DNA of 64,000 nt, from contig BLAL01000302.1 in assembly GCA_015698045.1 (NCBI GenBank), forward strand, positions 124,001 to 188,000. Direction: 5' to 3'. The notes below the pieces were generated by a model, which worked only from the letters and a program-made list of their open reading frames with translations, made no database searches and was not told where the DNA came from. Made by a program: the position numbers and the translations under genes. Each line of letters begins with the position of its first letter. Position 1 is the first letter of the stretch. Of this stretch, positions 57,325 to 64,000 are shown piece by piece. The stretch comes from Rhizophagus clarus (taxonomy: Eukaryota > Glomeromycota > Glomeromycetes > Glomerales > Glomeraceae).

Positions 57325-57956
57325 ACTGATCAAAATCAATTCTATTAGATACATATCAAGGACTTATATATTGGTGGCTAATCAGATAAATATTGGGTAT
57401 TTTTACATATTGAGTACCTGATTTATTACACTTCAAAATATGTCTAATTACTAAGACCCTAATATCTAAACTATTTGTTACCAATATGTTATTTAATATA
57501 TATCAGGCACAATTCTATCTTACACATATCAGGTATCCAATATGTGATACAAATTTTAATACATTAGATTTCATATTGTATAACATATTAAGAATTTTTT
57601 AGTTTATTTTCTTTATAGATTTTTATTTCTTTTTAGAAATTTTTAATTTGTTTAATGTAGTTAAAAAATTTTTATTGTCTTATTTGTTGAATGCATTATT
57701 AAGTTATAAATTTTTTGTAAAGTGTTTAAAAGTATAATTATTATTGTTAATATTTTTATTTTATTACGTATTTTATTACAATAAATTAATAAAAAAGTTA
57801 CAGTCATTTATAATACAAGTTTAAGAAAAGTTTGCTCAAACTTTTCTTAATCATAATCATGTTAGGATCAAAAGGAATAAAGAAAACTGCAACCTAAAAT
57901 AAATAAAGAAACATTAAAACTGTTTTTTAATATTTAAAAAATATTTCTCCTTCCTA

Positions 57957-59412
57957 GGGTTTTGATCAGTTTCAGTAATTACTGAACCATACTGATCAGT
58001 TTTGGTATCAGAATGGTTTTAGTTTTATGATTTATCAAACTGAAACATTCAGTAAATTTACCAATTGGTTTCGGTAACTGCAGTTTTGGTATCAGTTTTG
58101 TGATTTACTGAACTGATTTACCAAATCGATTTATGATGATAAAATAATGAGAACCCATTTTTTTTGTTATTTAATTAAATTTTAATAATAAAAAGTTGCG
58201 AAATCATTTTATTAAATGATTTAAATTCACAACTTTTTTCTTCTAATTCATTAAAAAAGACATTTCACGTCATTTTTTTATCATGTTAATTAACGTTGCA
58301 AAAACATTTTTTTATAATTTGATTAAAAAATAAAAAAAAAGTTTTGCATCATTTTTTTTATTGCATCAATAAAATATTGCGAAAATGTTTTTAATAAATT
58401 ATTTTATTAAAAAAAAGTTTCGCAATATTTTTTTTTATCATTTTAATAAAAAATTTGTAATGTTTTAATAGATTATTTAATTAAAAAAAAACATTTTGCA
58501 ACTTTTTTTGTCAATTTAATAAAAAAACATTGCAAAACATTTTTTTATAAGCGATTTGATTAAAAAAAATGTCATTTTTGCTAATTTAATAAAAAATGTT
58601 GCAAAACGTTTTTTTATGTAATTTGATTTAAAAAAAATGTTTATAACGTTTTTTTGCTGTGTCAATAAAACGTTTGAAAATGTTTTAATAAATTATTTAA
58701 TTAAAAAAAATATCTCATGATATTTTTTTGTTACGAATCATTGTGAAATGATTAAATTGTTTATTTGATTAAAGAAAAAACGTTTTGAAACATTTTTTTA
58801 TCATGTCAATAAAACGTTGTGAAAACATTTTTAATAAATTATTTAATTAAAAAAAAGTTTTGCAACATTTTTTTTTGTCAATTAATGAAAAATATCATGA
58901 TATTTTAATAGATTATTTAATTAAAAAAATGCTTCACAATAAAAAAATGTTTTTTTAAAGTGATTTAACTAAAAAAAAATGGTTGCAATATTTTTTTTGC
59001 TAATTTAATTAAAAAAATGTTGTGAAATATTTTTTTATAAGTGATTTGATTAAAAAAATATTTGAAAACAGTTTAATAAATTATTTAATTAAAAAAAATG
59101 TTTTACAACATTTTTTTTGTTACAAATCATTGCAAAATAATTAAAATTGTTTATTTGATTAAAGAAAAAATGTTTTATACCATTTTTTTTGTCATGTCAA
59201 TAAAACGTTGCAAAAAAGTTTTTAATAAATTATTTAATTAAAAAAAAATGTTTCACAACATTTTTTTATTATATTGATAAATAGTTACGAAAATAATTTT
59301 AATTAATTATTTGATTATAAAAAACATTTTGCAACATTTTTTTATCATGCTAAAGAATTGTTGCGAAAATAATTTTAATAGAATATTTAATTAAAAAAAA
59401 CAGTTTGCAACG
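57957..59412. mobile_element. TIR-like element E1 carrying a minisatellite, right end unclear
   Basis: Begins GGGTTTTGATCAGTTTCAG and has several GGTTTCGGTAACTG / TGATTTACTGAACTG words to ~58130, like the termini of E2 and E3. The interior is tandem AAAAAACGTTTTGCAACATT-like sequence up to ~59410, where the host minisatellite resumes. The matching right-end block (as at 62590-62766) is not seen, so one terminus is missing or the element is truncated. Confidence 0.55.
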
Positions 59413-59414
59413 TT

Positions 59415-60070
59415 TAAACATTAGTAATGTTTCTTTAATATTAAAAAAAAATTTCCCACCCTTTTTAATTTACATTCCCAAGTCTAATTCATTCAAAAAG
59501 GCCAGCAACCTAAAAAAATAAAGGGAAAAACATTAATAACATTTCTTTAATATTAAAAAAAAATCACCCACCCTTTTTAATTTAAAATCCTAAGTCCAGT
59601 TCGTTCAAAAAATCTGACAATCTAAAAAAAACAAAGAAAGAAATATTAGTAATGTTTCTCTAATATTAAAAAAAAATCTCCTGCCCTTTTTAACTTACAT
59701 TCTCAAATTCAGTTCGTCTAAGAAGGCCAGTAACTTAAAAAAAATAAAGAAAGAAACATTAGTAATGTTTCTCTAATATTAAAAAAAAATTCCCTATCCT
59801 TTTAACTTATATTCTCAAATTTGGTTTATCCAAGAAGTCCAGCAATCTAAAAAAATAAAGAAAGAAATATTAGTAATGTTTCTTTAATATTAAAAAAAAT
59901 TCTCTGCCCTTTTTAACTTACATTTCTCAAGTCTGATTCATCTAAGAAGATTGGCAATCTAAAAAAATATAGAAACATTAGTAACGTTTTTTTAATATTA
60001 AAAAAAAAATTTTCTTATCCCTTCCAACTTACATTTCAAGTCCAGGAGTCTAGCAACCTAAAAAAAATAA
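59415..60070. repeat. Minisatellite, ~110-bp unit, six copies (complement of 50.1-50.3 kb)
   Basis: Units start near AACATTAGTAATGTTTCTTT at about 59415, 59530, 59643, 59755, 59865 and 59973. Each contains CCTTTTTAA(T/C)TTACATT, AAGTC(C/T)(A/G)(A/G)TTC and CCAGCAA(C/T)CTAAAAAAATAAAG. More copies than at the 50-kb locus. Confidence 0.75.
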
Positions 60071-60135
60071 AACAAAATTACAGTTTAACACCTGTAAAAA
60101 TAGATTGATCATAATATCAATGATCGTTAAATTAA

Positions 60136-61198
60136 ATTACAATTTTTTTTAACCTTTTAACCTTTGTTTTTTCCTTTCCTTTTATCTTTCTTCTCCTCTC
60201 GCCCCTTCTGCTACTTCCTTTCATTCCCTTCTTGGGTTCCTCCTTTATTCATCTTCTTTACTTAACAAATAATTAACATTCACTTTCACTTCTTTTTTTT
60301 ATAGATAGATACCTCAGTTCTTTGGATGTGACCTTTGGATAAGTTGATTTTTTTTCTTTTAAATTTACCTAACGAATGATTTTTAATATTTGTTTTCTCT
60401 TTTTTTATAAGTAAATAACTTCAGTCCTTTGCATGACCTTTAGGTAAGTTGTTATAATTTTTTTTCTTTTAAATTTATTTACTTAACGAATGATTTCTAA
60501 TGTTTATTTTCTTTTCTTTTTAAGTATTTCTATTTGTTTCAAAACTTCAGAATAATGACAGGTTGTTTTATTTAAGAAGATTCTTGACATGTAATAGGTA
60601 TAGACCTGACTTTTTTTAAAAATACTTGTTGTTAAACTATTTCTAATAGTTCATTTATTATCTTTTTTTAGGCAAGTCTTTCAGTTCACTTTAATACAAT
60701 TCATGTGATATAAGAAAAATTTGCTCAAACTTTTTTTAAAATAATATAATATACAATTCATATGATCTAAGAAAAGTTCGCTTGAACTTTTCTTAATAAC
60801 TTGATTTTTGAAATTTAAATAGTGAGTTTTGCAAAAGTTGTGTTGTAAAACTTAATATATTTTTTTAAACATTTCTAATTAAAAATATATTATAGGTTTC
60901 AAACGAATATGAAAATAAAAATGGTAAATTTCACTTATTATGAAACTGATTATTTTTATTTTTAATTAATTAGAAATATTTGTAATGTTCTTTAGTTTTT
61001 TCTTTTTTTAGCAGTTTGTTCTTTAAGATTTTTAGATATACAGATTTATAGTGTATTTTTTATTGATTTTAGGATGTATGATTGTGTAGATAATGGTTGT
61101 GAATAAATGATAGATAGATTAATGTGAATAATAACAAGTGATAATAATATATAGATAGATAGATATTAGATTAAATTTATATAATATTATAATATATA
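60136..61198. other. AT-rich DNA with CTTTT tract and two AAGTTTGCTCAAACTT palindromes
   Basis: Around 60170-60250 is a short C/T-rich tract. At about 60705-60735 and 60763-60797, ATAAGAAAAATTTGCTCAAACT and TAAGAAAAGTTCGCTTGAAC are copies of the palindrome found inside repeat X. At 60300-60500 two diverged direct repeats of TTCTTTTAAATTTA...TTAACGAATGATTT occur. No gene. Confidence 0.45.
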
Positions 61199-62766
61199 GG
61201 GTACTGATCAGTTCGGTTCAGTTCAGTTTTTGCAAAAACTGATATTGAACTGAATTGATCAGTATCGGTATTGATGATTACTGAAACTGACCAGTATCGG
61301 TATTGATGATTATTGAAACTGATTGATAATTACCAGAAACTGAACCAATTTACCGATATTGCGACATCAACTAATAAAACGTTTTGCAACATTTTTTATT
61401 AAGGTTACAAAAAATAAAGTTGCGAATCATTTTTTTACTAAATTAACTAATAAAAAATGTTTTGCAACATTTTTTATTAAGGTTACAAAAAATAAAGTTG
61501 CGAATCGTTATTTTTTATCAAATTAACAATAAAAAACGTTTTACAACATTTTTTATTAAGGTTATAAAAAATAAAGTTGTGAATCATTTTTTTACTAAAT
61601 TAACTAATAAAAAATGTTTCGCAACATTTTCTATTAAAGTGACAAAAAAAATGTTGCAAAATGTTATTTTTTTATTAAATTAATGATAAAAAACGTTTTG
61701 CAATATTTTCTATTAAAGCAATAAAAAAACGTTTGCAAAATGCTTTTTTTTATTAAAATTAACAGACAAAAACATTTTGCAAACATTTTTTATTAAAGTG
61801 TTAAAAAACGTTGTGAAACATTTTTTTATTAAATTAATGATAAAAAATGTTTTGCAACGTTTTCTATTAAAGTGATAAAAAAAAATGTTGTGAAATGTTA
61901 TTTTTTTATTAAATTAACTGATAAAAAATGTTTCACAATGTTTTCTATTAAAGTGGTAAAAAAAATGTTTGCGAAATGCTTTTTTTTATTAAAATTAACA
62001 GATAAAAATGTTTTGCAACGTTTTCTATTAAAGTAACAAAAAAAATGTTTGCAAATTGATTTTTTTTATTAAAATTAACAGATAAAAACGTTTTGCAATA
62101 TTTTCTATTAAAGCAATAAAAAAATGTTGCGAAATATTATTTTTTTATTAACTAACTGATAAAAAATGTTTTGCAACAGTTTTTATTAAAGTGACAAAAA
62201 AAAATGGTGCAAAACGTTATTTTTTTATTAAATTAACTGATAAAAAATGTTTCGCAACGTTTTTAATTAAAGCAACAAAAAAATGTTGCAAAACATTTTT
62301 TTTTATTAAAATTAACAGATAACTAATAACAAATGTCTTACAACATTTTTTAATTATAGCGACAAAAAGAAACATTTTTTTTTTATTAAAATTAACTAAT
62401 AAAATGTTTTGCAACGGTTTTGTAATTAATTTGACAAAAAACTGCTGAACGTTTTTTTTATCTAATTAACATTTTGCAACTTATTTGTTGATAAAACACT
62501 GCCACAAAACAGTTTGTTTTATCAAAATAACTAATTAAAAACATTTTTTTATTATATTATACTATATAAAACATTTTTGTTTATTATGTTATTTAGATTC
62601 AGTAATTCAGTTTGGTAAATCGCAAAACTAGTACTGTTACCGCAGTTACTGAAACTGATCAGTAAATTTACCAAAAGTTTCAGTTCGGTAAACCGTAAAA
62701 CTGAAACCACTCTGATACTGAAATTGATCAATACAGTTTGGTAATTATCAAAACTGATCAGAGTCC
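61199..62766. mobile_element. TIR-like element E2 with ~78-bp minisatellite interior
   Basis: The left end GGGTACTGATCAGTTCGG and the complement of the right end GGACTCTGATCAGTTTTG form short inverted termini, followed on both sides by ~170-bp blocks of ACTGATCAGT / GGTATTGATGATTACTGAAAC words. Between about 61380 and 62570 lie roughly fifteen units of ~78 bp (GTTTTGCAACATTTTTTATTAA...GTTGCGAAT...). The open frames here on both strands are readings of this repeat. AT-rich flanks are similar on both sides, but I cannot fix a target duplication. Confidence 0.6.
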
Positions 62767-63280
62767 TAATAATATATATATTGCTATAAATAAAAATGTT
62801 AATAAAATTACTATTATTTAGCCTATTTATTAATAATATTTGAGTAGTTGAATATAGTTTTCTTTAGAGTTGAATAAATATGTAATAATATCCTAATATA
62901 AGTAAAATAATGATCAAATTTTCTTTCTAAATTTGAGACGATTGGTAACTTAAATGTGCCAAAACTATTTCTGTGTTTATTTAAGAAATTGTTTTTGAGA
63001 ATTTTTTAACCAAAGGATCGTTTAGGATATTTTTTGATAAAGAAATTTCCAAAGGTTTGTTTGGGAAAATTATTTTTTTAGAATTCTTTAATATAATCCC
63101 AATTATTTATCAAATATTATATTTGAAAAAAATTAAAATAATTTAAATAATGAACAATTACAGATCTATAATCATAATTTCCATATTTAATAATTAAACA
63201 ATTACAGATCTACAATACAATTTATAAAGATCTTAAGCAATTGAATTAAACACAAATTGAATACAAGTTAAATACAAGTA
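62767..63280. other. AT-rich spacer between E2 and E3
   Basis: No coding frame. Two direct copies of ATTACAGATCTA(T/C)AAT lie at about 63158 and 63199. Confidence 0.4.
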
Positions 63281-64000
63281 GGGCTCTGATCAGTTCAGTT
63301 TAGTTCAATTTTTGCAAAAATTGATATCGAATCGAATTGATCAGTATGATTACTGAAACTGACCAATATCAGCATTGATGATTATCAAAATTGATCAATA
63401 ATTACTGAAAACTGAAATGATTTACTAATATTGCGACATCAACTAATAAAACGTTTTGTAACATTTTTTATTAAGGTGACAAAAAATAAAGTTGCAAATC
63501 ATTTTTTTTACTAAATTAACTAATAAAAAATGTTTTGCAACGTTTTCTATTAAAGTGACAAAAAAAAATGTTGTGAAATGTTATTTTTTTATTAAATTAA
63601 CTGATAAAAAATATTTTGCAACATTTTTTAATTATAGCAACAAAAAAAAATATTGCGAAAAGTTTTTTTTTATTAAAATTACTCAGATAAAAACATTTTA
63701 CAACATTTCTATTAAAGTGACAAAAAAATATTGTGAAACATTATTTTTTTATTAAATTAACTGATAAAAAATGTTTTGCAATATTTTCTATTAAAGTAGT
63801 AAAAAAAATATTTACAAAATGCTTTTTTTTATTAAAATTAACAGATAAAAACATTTTGCAACGTTTTCTATTAAAGCAACAAAAAAAAAATATTTGCGAA
63901 ACATTTTTTTTATTAAAATTAATAGATAAAAACATTTTATAACATTTTTAATTAAAGCAACAAAAAAAATGTTGCAAAACATTTTCTATTAAAGTAATAA
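63281..64000. mobile_element. TIR-like element E3, left part (continues past the window)
   Basis: Starts GGGCTCTGATCAGTTCAG and follows E2 closely for ~170 bp, through ATATTGCGACATCAACTAAT and into the same ~78-bp minisatellite (about seven units to the window end). The right end lies beyond 64000. Confidence 0.6.

Larger units (their letters stand above)
57325..60135 (-). repeat. Dispersed repeat X, copy 2 (inverted, split by element E1)
   Basis: Complement of 49955-50925: the GATATGTACC cluster at 57330-57560, the AT-rich middle, the palindrome AAGAAAAGTTTGCTCAAACT at about 57823, the AAACTGCAACC boundary at ~57887 and the minisatellite at 59415-60070. It closes with GATCATAATATCAATGATCG near 60105. 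The continuity is broken between ~57956 and ~59415 by inserted element E1. Confidence 0.7.

Noticed and set aside
61462-63942. Several Lys/Phe/Asn-rich ORFs on both strands
   Set aside because: They are readings of the ~78-bp minisatellite and occur on both strands at the same places.

Overview
The window looks like a piece of a very AT-rich, transposon-dense fungal genome. Introns are short (68-114 nt, GT-AG), intergenic DNA is mostly A/T tracts and minisatellites, and the gene families resemble those expanded in arbuscular mycorrhizal fungi (Glomeromycotina, Rhizophagus-like): FAR1/MULE transposases, CxxC/HxxxxH zinc-finger proteins and non-LTR retrotransposons. This taxonomic call is inference from composition and families; no search was run. 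Only one clearly intact host gene is visible, a seven-exon MFS anion-transporter-like gene at 39.6-41.6 kb (+). A second likely gene, with a CxxC zinc-finger N-terminus, runs off the left edge (1-608, -).

Layout. 0-3 kb: the partial zinc-finger gene, a broken Cys/His-rich fragment, and short repeats. 3.1-6.4 kb: a decayed Mutator-like element with imperfect terminal inverted repeats, carrying a FAR1-MULE-SWIM transposase gene with two 71-nt introns and several stops at probable Trp codons. 6.9-9.9 kb: AT-rich repeats. 9.96-34.54 kb: a head-to-tail array of related non-LTR elements. It holds two long copies, a 3'-truncated copy, a 5'-truncated copy, two short derivatives and a 36-bp tail fragment. 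Every junction carries the same 15-bp sequence containing the perfect palindrome GAATTTAAATTC. 34.5-38.0 kb: T-rich DNA, then a 1.5-kb long-inverted-repeat element with a 9-bp target duplication. 38.7-39.1 kb: a 50-bp minisatellite ahead of the transporter gene. 41.6-46.5 kb: a graveyard of a second MULE transposase, split by a poly(A) retroposon with a 17-bp duplication and flanked or interrupted by mariner-type MITEs and a 710-bp hAT-like element. 46.5-64 kb: no convincing intact gene. This part holds minisatellites, a dispersed inverted repeat (about 50.0-50.9 versus 57.3-60.1 kb), a Tc1/mariner derivative, a second retroposon with a 13-bp duplication, and TIR-like elements whose interior is a ~78-bp minisatellite.

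How the parts fit. The non-LTR family encodes ORF1 (RRM-like segments, a CCCC knuckle, an SR-rich tract, coiled coils) and ORF2 (APE-type endonuclease, reverse transcriptase, RNase H, C-terminal CCHC). The copies differ from each other mainly at silent sites yet share identical junctions. That argues for repeated site-directed insertion at one short target rather than tandem duplication of one copy. Most premature stops are explained by CGA to TGA, CAA/CAG to TAA/TAG and TGG to TAG/TGA changes, a C-to-T type decay expected from methylation/deamination or a RIP-like process.
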